From positions 120,048 to 184,047 of the forward strand of contig JAILWG010000002.1 of assembly GCA_025699075.1 (NCBI GenBank): a DNA stretch of 64,000 bases, in the 5' to 3' direction. Made by a program: the position numbers and the translations under genes. Source of the stretch: Candidatus Nitrosopumilus sp. Its GTDB lineage: Archaea > Thermoproteota > Nitrososphaeria > Nitrososphaerales > Nitrosopumilaceae. Below are positions 42,833 to 51,344 of the stretch, one piece after another (within the stretch, counting starts at the first letter, position 1; every line of letters starts with the position of its first letter). The notes under the pieces were generated by a model. That model was not told the DNA's origin, did not search any database, and saw only the letters and a program-made list of their open reading frames with translations.

Positions 42833-43453
42833 TTATAAAAAATGATTAGATGATTCTCTGATGATATTTCCATTTGGTGACACTTCTTTGAAAATTACTC
42901 CTTGAAATTTTGATATTTTTGTATCTTTATCTTTCCATGCGTCTTTTTTGAGCCCTGCTTTCTGACATGTAAATTCAAGAAATTCCTCAACATCCCAATT
43001 ATACTCTGTGGGAACTTGAGGTAAGAGTAAACCTGACGCAAAGGCATTTTCTACAATCAATCCATCTCTACCAATTTTGATCTCTGATAGATATTCCGAA
43101 GGTTTGTTCACTTTGATCTCCACAGGTGTTGTGAGAACTGTAACCTCAAAAACAATCTCATCTAGTTCGTCTAGAGTCACAGGACTAAATCGTGTATCTT
43201 GAGTTGCAGCTGATATTGCAGCATCGATTAACCCTTCTGATAATTTCTTTACTGGAATAGGATATCCTATACATCCTCTCAATGAATCTTGTTTGTTTAG
43301 TGTAACAAAAACTCCTGAACTAAAATCAAATTTTGAATTAAATACATCATCATTAATCTTTGAATGATTCTTTAAAAATTCAGTAACTGCCTTTCTTGCC
43401 ATTTTTACTAATTCTTCTCCTTCTGAATCAGTGAATTCCTTTGACTCTCCCAT
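42833..43453 (-). CDS. AMMECR1-domain protein (AmmeMemoRadiSam protein A)
   Basis: LRGCIGYPIPVKKLSEGLID is the AMMECR1 signature, followed by AISAATQDTRFSPVTLDELD and IVFEVTVLTTPVEI. At 206 residues it is the complete domain. It is transcribed with the MEMO-family gene (18-nt gap) and divergently from the radical SAM gene. Confidence 0.93.
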   Translation of the reverse strand: MGESKEFTDSEGEELVKMARKAVTEFLKNHSKINDDVFNSKFDFSSGVFVTLNKQDSLRGCIGYPIPVKKLSEGLIDAAISAATQDTRFSPVTLDELDEIVFEVTVLTTPVEIKVNKPSEYLSEIKIGRDGLIVENAFASGLLLPQVPTEYNWDVEEFLEFTCQKAGLKKDAWKDKDTKISKFQGVIFKEVSPNGNIIRESSNHFL

Positions 43454-43487
43454 ACTTGTTAAATACGTAAAAACACAATAAAAAACA

Positions 43488-44558
43488 TTGACGACTTTAC
43501 TTGGAAAAGAAGCAGAACTTTATGAGACATTACCTAATGACAAGGTAAAATGTACAGCTTGTGCCCGATATTGTGAAATCGGTAAAGGTCAAATCGGTTT
43601 ATGTGGAATCCGAGGAAATGAAAATGGCAAACTGCAGCTATATGCATATGGTAAAGTGATTTCAGGTCATGTTGATCCGATTGAGAAAAAACCATTAATT
43701 CACTATTATCCAGGCAGTAAAGTCTATTCTATTGCAACAACAGGATGTAATTGGCTTTGCAGATATTGCCAGAATTCTGATATCAGTCAAAGGAGGAAAG
43801 TCGAGGGAATTGATATGACTCCTGATGATGTTGCAAATACTGCAGTAAAATATGGTGCGCACGGAATTGCATATACCTACAACGAACCCTCTATCTTCAT
43901 TGAATTTGCACGTGATTGTGGAATTGCTGCTAGAAAAAAAGGCTTGTTTAACGTTTTTGTCTCTAATGGATACGATACTCCAGAATCAGTTTCAATGATG
44001 AATGAATTTCTTGATGGCATCACTGTTGATTTCAAAGGAAATGCAGAAAAAGAGTTTACCAGAAAATTTATCGGAGTTCCTGACCCTCAACCTGTCTTTG
44101 ACACTTTGTTGGAAATTAGAGATAAAACAAAAATTCATGTAGAAATTACTGATTTGGTTGTACCCAAAGTAGGTGATGATTTGGAACATGCAAGAAAACT
44201 TTCAAAATTCATTTATGATGAATTTGGACCTGAAATGCCAATTCACTTTTTGAGATTTCATCCTGATTACAAAATGATGGAATATCCTAGTACTCCTGTT
44301 GAGACTTTGGAAAAACATTATCAAGTTGCAAAAGATGTAGGCTTGAAGTATGTATATCTAGGAAATGTTCCTGGGCATAAATGGGAGCATACATACTGTT
44401 CTGAATGCAACAAAATAGTTGTTAATCGTTATGGGTTTAGTATTAGAGAATGGCATCTTGATAAGAACAACTGTTGTGAGTTTTGTGGGAATCATATACC
44501 TATTGAGGGTAACTTACAAGAAGGCTACAAGCAAGATCGTTTTCAGTTTGTATCTTAG
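43488..44558 (+). CDS. Radical SAM enzyme of the AmmeMemoRadiSam trio
   Basis: An N-terminal cysteine block (KCTACARYCEIGKGQIGLCG) precedes the radical SAM motif C-x3-C-x2-C in TTGCNWLCRYCQN. AYTYNEPSIFIEF and GITVDFKGNAEKEF are typical of this pyruvate-formate-lyase-activating-like family. The C-terminal tail has two further CxxC pairs (YCSEC, CCEFCGNH). It starts at TTG 43488, 34 nt from the divergent AMMECR1 start, so the three genes share a control region. Confidence 0.9.
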   Translation: MTTLLGKEAELYETLPNDKVKCTACARYCEIGKGQIGLCGIRGNENGKLQLYAYGKVISGHVDPIEKKPLIHYYPGSKVYSIATTGCNWLCRYCQNSDISQRRKVEGIDMTPDDVANTAVKYGAHGIAYTYNEPSIFIEFARDCGIAARKKGLFNVFVSNGYDTPESVSMMNEFLDGITVDFKGNAEKEFTRKFIGVPDPQPVFDTLLEIRDKTKIHVEITDLVVPKVGDDLEHARKLSKFIYDEFGPEMPIHFLRFHPDYKMMEYPSTPVETLEKHYQVAKDVGLKYVYLGNVPGHKWEHTYCSECNKIVVNRYGFSIREWHLDKNNCCEFCGNHIPIEGNLQEGYKQDRFQFVS

Positions 44559-44585
44559 AAACTTTTTTAATTTTTTTTGTATTAG
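44559..44585 (+). terminator. T-rich terminator after the radical SAM gene
   Basis: Immediately after the stop the + strand reads ACTTTTTTAATTTTTTTTG, two oligo-T runs of the kind at which archaeal RNA polymerase terminates. Confidence 0.5.
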
Positions 44586-44649
44586 ATTAATCAAAAAATC
44601 TAATATCTTAATTCATTACTTGACAAGTAGAAAATAAAAAGAAAGTGGA

Positions 44650-46629
44650 TTATTGTCCACAGTTACAATTTGGTCCACACATACATGGTCCGGCTTCGCC
44701 AGAACAAATACATGCACCCTCTTGATCACATGAACATCCTTCTGCACACTGGCAGGTTTCATCGGTACCACAGTTACAATTTGGTCCACACATACATGGT
44801 CCGGCTTCGCCAGAACATGTGCACACTCCTTCTGCATCACAATTACAATCTACTGCACAATCACACATTGCACCATGAGATCTCTTCTCTTGAACTGATA
44901 TTGACTCACTACCTCCCATTGTTACAATGGAATAGGTGATGCCAAATGGTTCAGTGCTAAATGTATGAGCTGCTAATGCATTACCTGTAAACATCCATGT
45001 TCCCATCTTGTTTTTTTGGTCAACAAGTGTTAGTGCAAACTTTGTCTTACCATCTGGAGTCCAGATAGTCTGTCCCATAACTTGATCTTCTGTTAATGGT
45101 CCGTGGAGTGCAACTAGTTGAACATTTTCAGATGCTGAATATGTAAGCATTCCTTTGTACATTTTCTCTGAAGGTGCTAGTAATACTGCAAGTTGGTGTA
45201 GTTCATGACCTTGTCCTGGATCAGTCTCTGACTGAATTACTCCAGTAACTGATTTCATCTCATATCCGCTCATTCTGTAATGATGTCCATACATGTTACC
45301 GCATGAACATACTCCATCACAGTGTTTCATATGTCCATAACTAGTTCCTGAACAATTACATCCTGCACCACATGAGCATTGACCGGATTCACCACATGAG
45401 CAAGTGTCACTATCACAAGTGCATCCTGCACCACATGAGCAAGTTCCATCCTCACTGCAGTTACATTTTGTGCCATCAGATCCATACTTCATAGAATCTC
45501 CACAGTTACAATTTGGTCCACACATACATGGTCCGGCTTCGCCAGAACAAATACATGCACCCTCTTGATCACATGAACATCCTTCTGCACAATCACAACT
45601 TCCATACATTGCATGTCCATCAGATACTTGTGCATAATGAAGTGAATATGACATTGAAAATGGTTCAGTGCTAAATGTATGAGCTGCTAATGCATTACCT
45701 GTAAACATCCATGTTCCCATCTTGTTTTTTTGGTCAACAAGTGTTAGTGCAAACTTTGTCTTACCATCTGGAGTCCAGATAGTCTGTCCCATAACTTGAT
45801 CTTCTGTTAATGGTCCGTGGAGTGCAACTAGTTGAACATTTTCAGATGCTGAATATGTAAGCATTCCTTTGTACATTTTCTCTGAAGGTGCTAGTAATAC
45901 TGCAAGTTGGTGTAGTTCATGACCTTGTCCTGGATCAGTCTCTGACTGAATTACTCCAGTAACTGATTTCATCTCATATCCGCTCATTCTGTAATGATGT
46001 CCATACATGTTACCGCATGAACATACTCCATCACAGTGTTTCATATGTCCATAACTAGTTCCTGAACAATTACATCCTGCACCACATGAGCATTGACCGG
46101 ATTCACCACATGAGCAAGTGTCACTATCACAAGTGCATCCTGCACCACATGAGCAAGTTCCATCCTCACTGCAGTTACATTTTGTGCCATCAGATCCATA
46201 CTTCATAGAATCTCCACAGTTACAATTTGGTCCACACATACATGGTCCGGCTTCGCCAGAACAAGTGCATGCACCTGCATCACAATTACAATCTTCTGCA
46301 CAATTACAAACCTCTCCTTGAGATCTTTTCTCTTGAACAGTTTCGGGAGGTAATGGCATTCCCTTTTGTTCGAGACCATAGCGAGGAATTACAATGTCGG
46401 CAGGAGTTTGTCCTGCTTCCCATGCTTCTTTTCCTCCCGGAATGTCTGAACATAATCTATCTCCACACACAGTTCCTTTTGTAGTGGAACCAAATGATTT
46501 AGTAGAAACACCTTGTCCCTTCATTGCGTCTGCATATTGAACTGAAGATGATGCAACTATTGCACCTGTCAATAGAATTGTAGTGGCAAATAGTACCGCT
46601 AGGGCTGTTAATTTCATTGTATAAGACAC
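44650..46629 (-). CDS. Large secreted Cys-rich (metallothionein-like) protein with duplicated domain
   Basis: A signal peptide (about 1-35) is followed by dense cysteine clusters of the type CNCAEDCNCDAGACTCSGEA and CSCGAGCTCDSDTCSCGESG. These alternate with a Cys-poor beta domain (SVTGVIQSETDPGQGHELHQ ... MGTWMFTGNAL). The unit Cys cluster plus beta domain occurs twice, and two more short Cys clusters end the chain. Well over 60 cysteines in 659 residues, always as CxC or CxxC, point to storage or scavenging of copper, zinc or another thiophilic metal at the cell surface. The function is inferred from composition only. Confidence 0.8.
   Translation of the reverse strand: MSYTMKLTALAVLFATTILLTGAIVASSSVQYADAMKGQGVSTKSFGSTTKGTVCGDRLCSDIPGGKEAWEAGQTPADIVIPRYGLEQKGMPLPPETVQEKRSQGEVCNCAEDCNCDAGACTCSGEAGPCMCGPNCNCGDSMKYGSDGTKCNCSEDGTCSCGAGCTCDSDTCSCGESGQCSCGAGCNCSGTSYGHMKHCDGVCSCGNMYGHHYRMSGYEMKSVTGVIQSETDPGQGHELHQLAVLLAPSEKMYKGMLTYSASENVQLVALHGPLTEDQVMGQTIWTPDGKTKFALTLVDQKNKMGTWMFTGNALAAHTFSTEPFSMSYSLHYAQVSDGHAMYGSCDCAEGCSCDQEGACICSGEAGPCMCGPNCNCGDSMKYGSDGTKCNCSEDGTCSCGAGCTCDSDTCSCGESGQCSCGAGCNCSGTSYGHMKHCDGVCSCGNMYGHHYRMSGYEMKSVTGVIQSETDPGQGHELHQLAVLLAPSEKMYKGMLTYSASENVQLVALHGPLTEDQVMGQTIWTPDGKTKFALTLVDQKNKMGTWMFTGNALAAHTFSTEPFGITYSIVTMGGSESISVQEKRSHGAMCDCAVDCNCDAEGVCTCSGEAGPCMCGPNCNCGTDETCQCAEGCSCDQEGACICSGEAGPCMCGPNCNCGQ
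44944..45550 (-). repeat. 607-bp perfect direct repeat, copy A
   Basis: Read against 45658-46264 at a constant offset of 714 bp, every base appears identical. It covers one beta domain and one Cys-cluster block of the Cys-rich gene. The sequence outside the block diverges at once. Confidence 0.88.
45658..46264 (-). repeat. 607-bp perfect direct repeat, copy B
   Basis: This is the second copy of the 44944-45550 block, 714 bp away in the same gene and frame. A 50-bp part (CCACAGTTACAATTTGGTCC onward) occurs four times in the gene, at 44657, 44768, 45500 and 46214. Confidence 0.88.
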
Positions 46630-46736
46630 CCCACATTCATTATAAAAGGAATTATATCATTTTCACAATTGGTTTACTGGTACAAACACTGAATTATTTT
46701 CACGAATGACAATTACGTTTCATTTTTAATATTAGT

Positions 46737-47663
46737 ATGCTAAAGATATCTGTGAATTATTTTACAATTGTTATGGGATTAATGTTAATTTTTTCAATTC
46801 AAGGAGCTTCTGCACAAGAAATTCCTCTTTGGATAAAAAATTCTGCACAATGGTGGTCTGAAGATTTGATAACAGATGCAGACTTTGTAAAAGGAATTGA
46901 ATTTTTGGTAAATGAAAAAATTATCCAAGTTGATACGAATTCATTAGAATATAAAAAATCTGAAAAAATTCCAACATGGGTTAAAAACAATGCAGGATGG
47001 TGGGCAGATGACACGATTGGTGATGTGGATTTCCTTAATGGAATAAAATATTTGATTTCAAATGGAATTATTTCAGTTAATCTAAATCAAAATACATCTG
47101 ATGAGAAATTAGTGATAGGAGGATTTGATTTGAGCAATGCAGGTCCGTTTGAAGGAAATAAAGATGCGCCATACACAATCATCATGTTTAGTGATCATCA
47201 ATGTGGAAAATGTGTAAACTGGCTATCCCATGAAAAAGAGATTGTTGATGAAAAACTTATCAATTCTGGAATGGCAAAATTCTTTTTATTGGACTATCCT
47301 ATGTTGGGAGAAGATTCTGTATCAGCTGCTGAGGCAAGTTACTGTGCTTTAGAACAGGGAAATTATTTTGAATATCTAGACGTACTTAACAAAAAATATG
47401 CTGGAGTTCAAAATGGATGGGCTAGTATGGATGCTCTTGTAGGCTATGCCAGGGGATTGGACTTGAATTTTGAAGAATTCGATGACTGTCTCTTCTGGGA
47501 ACAACAAGCACTAAGAGTTGATTACAACAAAAAAGTTGCGCTCTCACATGGTGTGGTGAGTACTCCTACATTTTTTGTTGTAGGTCCTGACAATCAGATA
47601 AAAAAAATTACAGGCTCTCAGCCTCCCATGATTTTTGAAGCAGTGATAAAGGAGATGAAATAA
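46737..47663 (+). CDS. Secreted DsbA-like thioredoxin-fold protein with two W-rich modules
   Basis: The signal peptide (1-26) precedes two IPxWIKNxAxWW modules (IPLWIKNSAQWWSEDLITDA and IPTWVKNNAGWWADDTIGDV), the same module as in two island proteins. From about residue 120 a DsbA-type domain follows with IIMFSDHQCGKCVNWLSHEK (CGKC active site), SYCALEQGNYFEYLDVL and VSTPTFFVVG with the cis-Pro. It would form or isomerise disulfides in extracellular proteins, plausibly including the adjacent Cys-rich protein transcribed divergently. Confidence 0.86.
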   Translation: MLKISVNYFTIVMGLMLIFSIQGASAQEIPLWIKNSAQWWSEDLITDADFVKGIEFLVNEKIIQVDTNSLEYKKSEKIPTWVKNNAGWWADDTIGDVDFLNGIKYLISNGIISVNLNQNTSDEKLVIGGFDLSNAGPFEGNKDAPYTIIMFSDHQCGKCVNWLSHEKEIVDEKLINSGMAKFFLLDYPMLGEDSVSAAEASYCALEQGNYFEYLDVLNKKYAGVQNGWASMDALVGYARGLDLNFEEFDDCLFWEQQALRVDYNKKVALSHGVVSTPTFFVVGPDNQIKKITGSQPPMIFEAVIKEMK

Positions 47664-47730
47664 TTTTTCTTCCTTAGAGAAACATGAATTAGCCCTCAAG
47701 GTAGTTTTTTCAAATTTTAGATATCTTGCT

Positions 47731-48174
47731 TTGTTTACGATATTTTTTTTGGGGTTATTCTTACCTCTAATTTATGTAACAGAGTATTTGTTTTTTGAAC
47801 CATATCTTTTGTTCTATGTTGCAGAATATGAGATTCTCAACTTTTTATCAATTGTTCTAATTTGTGCATTAACTGGAGTGGTTCTAAGCATGTCCATATT
47901 TAGAATCAGATTTCTCAGTGCAAGTACAAAAAAACTACGTACAGGACTAATTGGTTCTATCATTGGTGCCGGTGCTGGTGCTTGTTGTGGTGGTATAGGC
48001 ATTGCACTAATCTCAATTTTTGGGGCTGTTGGAGGTGTTGCAACATCTGTTCTTACAAATTTTGAAATTCCTCTAAGAGTTACATCAATAGCAATTCTTG
48101 TCTTTACATATTTTATGATAGTAAAAGATCTAAACCGAGAGTGTAAAGTAAAGTTTGATAAATTTCGAGATTGA
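47731..48174 (+). CDS. Four-helix membrane protein with Gly/Cys motif
   Basis: Four hydrophobic helices include a Gly-rich segment with a cysteine pair (AGAGACCGGIGIALISIFG) that could bind metal or form a redox pair within the membrane. The only ordinary start is TTG 47731. It follows the DsbA-like gene by about 70 nt and may work with it. Family not recognised. Confidence 0.6.
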   Translation: MFTIFFLGLFLPLIYVTEYLFFEPYLLFYVAEYEILNFLSIVLICALTGVVLSMSIFRIRFLSASTKKLRTGLIGSIIGAGAGACCGGIGIALISIFGAVGGVATSVLTNFEIPLRVTSIAILVFTYFMIVKDLNRECKVKFDKFRD

Positions 48175-48230
48175 TATTTATAAATTTCCAAATTTAATAT
48201 TGTAACTGTTCTGTAAATCTTCTTAGTTAT

Positions 48231-48246
48231 AACAAAAAAAAAAATA
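48231..48246 (-). terminator. Oligo-T terminator of the second Hsp20 gene
   Basis: The + strand shows a run of twelve A with a TA break, which is TTTATTTTTTTTTTT on the minus strand just past the Hsp20 stop. Confidence 0.45.
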
Positions 48247-48249
48247 AAG

Positions 48250-48723
48250 TTATTGAACATTTATGGATTTTTTCGTTTGAGGAGATGTTGGTTTACTTTT
48301 TGGAAGGGTCACATCTAAAACCCCATCAGTTAGCTTTGCCTTTACTTTTCCAGGAACAACTTTTTCAGACAATGGTATAGTCTGATAATATGACATACTG
48401 TGTCTCTCTTTTCTCAAGTAGTTCTTTTTCTTTTCTTCCTCTTTATGTTCACCAGTTACCTCAATTGAGTTATCTGTAACATTGAGTTTGATCTCATTTT
48501 TCTTCAATCCTGGCATGTTCATCTTCATACGAAGTTGATTTCCCTCATCAATTATGTCGCATCCAGTTTCATGCAATTTTGGAAAGGATGAAAAATCTAT
48601 TCTTGGAAAAGAAGAAAATGATTTTTCTAGGTCTCTTCTAAAATTGTCAAAAACTCTGTCAAATTCTGACATGCCTAACTTTGCAGGCGTTGATGCTAGT
48701 TTTTTTGCAGGTTTTTTTGCCAT
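48250..48723 (-). CDS. hsp20: Small heat-shock protein, Hsp20/alpha-crystallin (second copy)
   Basis: The alpha-crystallin domain is clear: GCDIIDEGNQLRMKMNMPGL, KKNEIKLNVTDNSIEVTGEH and KLTDGVLDVTLPKSKP with the G-x-L-x-V-x-L block. The N-terminus is Lys/Ala-rich. ATG 48723 is preferred over a start 9 nt upstream. It differs clearly from the Hsp20 at 38227, so the two are not a recent duplication. Confidence 0.92.
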   Translation of the reverse strand: MAKKPAKKLASTPAKLGMSEFDRVFDNFRRDLEKSFSSFPRIDFSSFPKLHETGCDIIDEGNQLRMKMNMPGLKKNEIKLNVTDNSIEVTGEHKEEEKKKNYLRKERHSMSYYQTIPLSEKVVPGKVKAKLTDGVLDVTLPKSKPTSPQTKKSINVQ

Positions 48724-48815
48724 GCAAAACAAAACAAACTATTGCTTATCAATAGATTTGATAATTCTCAAATATGAAAACCAATAATTTTCATTCATCA
48801 TTACAATTTTAAGAA

Positions 48816-49244
48816 TTAGTTATTTTCAGTTTGAGTTTTTTCTATATCTTTTAACATGGATTTTCTTACGAGGATTGGAATATTGTAGTAAGTTGCCAAT
48901 GCTATTGCATCTGACGCTCTAAAGTTTCTAAAGACCATGTCTTTTTTTCCAGTAAAATACAGGTTTGCCCTAAAAATTCCTTCACTTTCATAAATTTTGA
49001 CCTTAACAAGAAAGATTTCATTTTCTTCGCATATTTGTTCGACTAATCGATAAATTGTTGGGGGTTCATCCCGCTTTCCCTCGATAAAATCAGAAATAAT
49101 ACTAGCTACTTCTGATGAAAAACCAGACATTACAAATTCAACTTTCTCATCTTTTAGCAGCACCGCACCTGTTACTGAATCAACCATTCCAATTTGATCT
49201 ACTTTCACTGTCTCATAATCTGAGTCAATTTCATTAATTTTCAT
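48816..49244 (-). CDS. Bifunctional-nuclease-domain (DUF151) protein
   Basis: AVLLKDEKVEFVMSGFSSEV, PTIYRLVEQICEENEIFLVK and FRASDAIALATYYNIPILVR match the BFN/DUF151 fold, in which RASDAIALA is the signature. The domain has been linked to RNase/DNase activity in bacteria and plants. It overlaps the small upstream gene by 11 nt. Confidence 0.84.
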   Translation of the reverse strand: MKINEIDSDYETVKVDQIGMVDSVTGAVLLKDEKVEFVMSGFSSEVASIISDFIEGKRDEPPTIYRLVEQICEENEIFLVKVKIYESEGIFRANLYFTGKKDMVFRNFRASDAIALATYYNIPILVRKSMLKDIEKTQTENN

Positions 49245-49452
49245 TGTTCTCTGACATCACTTTTTCTACTTTTCTTTCTTCTTCAATCATAATTTTTTCA
49301 AATTCTTCTCGTAATTGGTCACACTTTGTCTCTTTGTCCTTTTCATTCATTTTTGAGAATCTTATGTTTCTAAATTCATTTACTATGGCAGATATCTTCT
49401 CATTTGTTTCAATCATGATATCATCAATCTGTTTTTGCGATTGAGAATCCAT
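49234..49452 (-). CDS. Small coiled-coil protein
   Basis: This 72-residue, strongly charged helix (SQKQIDDIMIETNEKISAIV ... EEERKVEKVMSE) has heptad-like spacing and is translationally linked to the DUF151 gene. Function unknown; possibly a partner or adaptor of that nuclease-like protein. Confidence 0.58.
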   Translation of the reverse strand: MDSQSQKQIDDIMIETNEKISAIVNEFRNIRFSKMNEKDKETKCDQLREEFEKIMIEEERKVEKVMSENNEN

Positions 49453-49656
49453 ATGTTAAAATTGTCATCTAAGCACTTAAACAAATTTAAAGTTCTCAGA
49501 TGTGAAAATAGAGGTTCTATTTTTAACATATGCCATAAAAAAATCATCATGGCCCTAATTGGATTACATCAAAATAATATGATGAAAAAATCATATATTA
49601 AAATTAAAAATTGAAATGAACCTAAATTTGGAGATTAAAAAGTTAGGTTAAGAGTT

Positions 49657-49794
49657 TTGACAGAATGGATGTGTCATATTTGTCTTAGAAGAGGGAAGAT
49701 GAAAAAAATGGACAGATTGCATTTATGTGAAACATGTTTTGATAAAGTTACAGAACTAATCAAAATAAAAACAACTCCAACTCCTAAAAAATGA
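49657..49794 (+). CDS. Two-CxxC zinc-finger mini-protein, 45 aa
   Basis: The TTG-initiated frame encodes MTEWMCHICLRRGKMKKMDR and LHLCETCFDKVTELIKIK, a compact CxxC-x17-CxxC finger with a basic loop. An ATG at 49669 would remove four residues. The gap from 49453 to 49656 before it is AT-rich, with no other frame. Confidence 0.58.
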   Translation: MTEWMCHICLRRGKMKKMDRLHLCETCFDKVTELIKIKTTPTPKK

Positions 49795-49802
49795 TCAGAA
49801 AA

Positions 49803-50396
49803 TCATTTTACTGTAATTGATGCATTTGCCCAAGGATGTATCATACAAAAATAATCATACTTGCCTATCTTTTCAAATTTGTGAGAGAAAGTCTCTCCAG
49901 ATAATATTAGTCCGCTATCAAAATTTTTGTCTGGACCATTTACTATGTTTCCACTTGTAACAGTGTGTGCAGAAGAATCATCATTTCTCCAAATAATTTC
50001 ACCACCTTTGAAAATTATTAGAGTTGAAGGATCATAACACTTGTCCCCGTCTTCACAGCCAGGAACACTAGTACCTGCTGGGATAATGACTATTCTTGAT
50101 GGGAGTTTTGATGTTGTGTATTCCCTTGCCTCTTCTCCTATCTCTTTTGCCTCTTTGACTGCTTGTTTTGTCTTTTCAGTAACCTTGTCCATTACTTGCG
50201 AGCCTGATTTTGAAAGTTCTTGGATTTTCTCACTAGTTTCCTTGGTAGCCGCTTTGATTGGCTCTGCAGTCTTTTCCATGTTTATAGGAATATCTGTAGG
50301 CGCACCAGTACCACCAGTCGCTAAAAACCCTAATGCCATTGCAACTACTACCGCAGTAACTATGATTCCTGCCTTATCCATGGAAGTCAATGACAT
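49803..50396 (-). CDS. Membrane-anchored cupredoxin (plastocyanin-like)
   Basis: One N-terminal membrane helix (about 8-26) and a helical linker precede a blue-copper domain. SSAHTVTSG (first His ligand) and KYDYFCMIHPWANASITVK (Cys and second His ligands, with Trp/Met nearby) form the type 1 copper site. VPGCEDGDKCYDPS may add a disulfide. It likely shuttles electrons outside the membrane, as the many thaumarchaeal cupredoxins are thought to do. Confidence 0.88.
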   Translation of the reverse strand: MSLTSMDKAGIIVTAVVVAMALGFLATGGTGAPTDIPINMEKTAEPIKAATKETSEKIQELSKSGSQVMDKVTEKTKQAVKEAKEIGEEAREYTTSKLPSRIVIIPAGTSVPGCEDGDKCYDPSTLIIFKGGEIIWRNDDSSAHTVTSGNIVNGPDKNFDSGLILSGETFSHKFEKIGKYDYFCMIHPWANASITVK

Positions 50397-50488
50397 TGTT
50401 GTTGTATCTGACTAGAAAAATAAAGTGTTCAATTGTCAGAAATGATAATGTCAGACTAGTTTAACTACAAAGATTGTTATCTAAAATT

Positions 50489-50608
50489 ATGACTGATAAT
50501 TTCTGTCACTGTGGTTCTTGTGGACATGAGAAAGTTGATGAATGCTATACAAAACAGTGCGCATGCTGTCTAACTGATCATCAAGGTCCATTTGGCAAAA
50601 ATAGATGA
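50489..50608 (+). CDS. Cys/His-rich mini-protein, 39 aa
   Basis: MTDNFCHCGSCGHEKVDECY followed by TKQCACCLTDHQ gives seven cysteines and three histidines in 39 residues, enough for two metal sites. It is divergent from the cupredoxin gene. Role unknown; metal binding is inferred from composition. Confidence 0.58.
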   Translation: MTDNFCHCGSCGHEKVDECYTKQCACCLTDHQGPFGKNR

Positions 50609-50669
50609 TTAAAATAAATCTTCTCTAAACAATGATATCTGCGAAATAAGGATTCTTCTGAGTTTTGCT

Positions 50670-51344
50670 CTAAATAATATCAAATTTGCCGTTTTCTTTG
50701 GCCTTGTAAATTACATCCGGCTTTCTAAGGAATATCCCTGATTCCAAAACCCCAGTGGTCTGTTTTATTTTTTGAGTTAATGCTTTGGGATTCTTTATTG
50801 TTCCAAAATCACAATCCAAAATTATGTTTCCATTTTCTGTAAAGAAAGGATAGCCCCTATCAAGTGAACGAATCTGTGCATTCCCTCCAAGTTTTTTAAT
50901 TGAATTAGAAACAGAATTTCTAGCTAATGGGTGAATTTCTACTGGAACAGTTCTTGTAAAGTTTTTTACAAACTTTGTCTTGTCTGCCATGACTACAACC
51001 TTTTTTGCAAGACTAAACAAGATATTTTCTCTTAGTAAAGCACCGCCTCCGCCTTTGATTACATATTTTTGTGAATCAATTTGGTCTGCACCATCAAACA
51101 CAACATCAATGTGTTCCACTTGATCAGCTTCTACTAGTGGAATGCCTCCATTTTCTGCAATCAATTTAATTTGTAATGATGTTGGCACTCCCTTGATACT
51201 ATATCCTTTAAGTTTGATTAGTTTTGAAAGTGATTTTACAAGTGCAGTCGCTGCACGTCCGCTACCTAATCCCACAACATAATCGTCTTTTACAAATTTT
51301 AAAGCATCAGTTGATAATGCCTTTATGGCATCATCGTATGTCAA
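50670..51344 (-). CDS. rpiA: Ribose-5-phosphate isomerase A
   Basis: The enzyme interconverts ribose-5-P and ribulose-5-P. VGLGSGRAATALVKSL is the phosphate loop, DVVFDGADQIDSQKYVIKGG the catalytic D-G-A-D block, and KGGGGALLREN the following KGGGGA motif. Length 224 aa is normal. Its TTG start directly abuts the stop of the upstream coiled-coil gene. Confidence 0.93.
   Translation of the reverse strand: MTYDDAIKALSTDALKFVKDDYVVGLGSGRAATALVKSLSKLIKLKGYSIKGVPTSLQIKLIAENGGIPLVEADQVEHIDVVFDGADQIDSQKYVIKGGGGALLRENILFSLAKKVVVMADKTKFVKNFTRTVPVEIHPLARNSVSNSIKKLGGNAQIRSLDRGYPFFTENGNIILDCDFGTIKNPKALTQKIKQTTGVLESGIFLRKPDVIYKAKENGKFDII

Noticed and set aside
44670-44939. Plus-strand open frames opposite the Cys-rich gene
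   Set aside because: They are low-complexity shadows created by the repeated cysteine codons of the real minus-strand gene.
44944-46264. Reading the repeats in the Cys-rich gene as a CRISPR or satellite array
   Set aside because: The repeats are long, in frame and within one continuous coding sequence.
38227-48723. The two Hsp20 genes as a recent duplication
   Set aside because: Their sequences, N-terminal arms and neighbours differ throughout.
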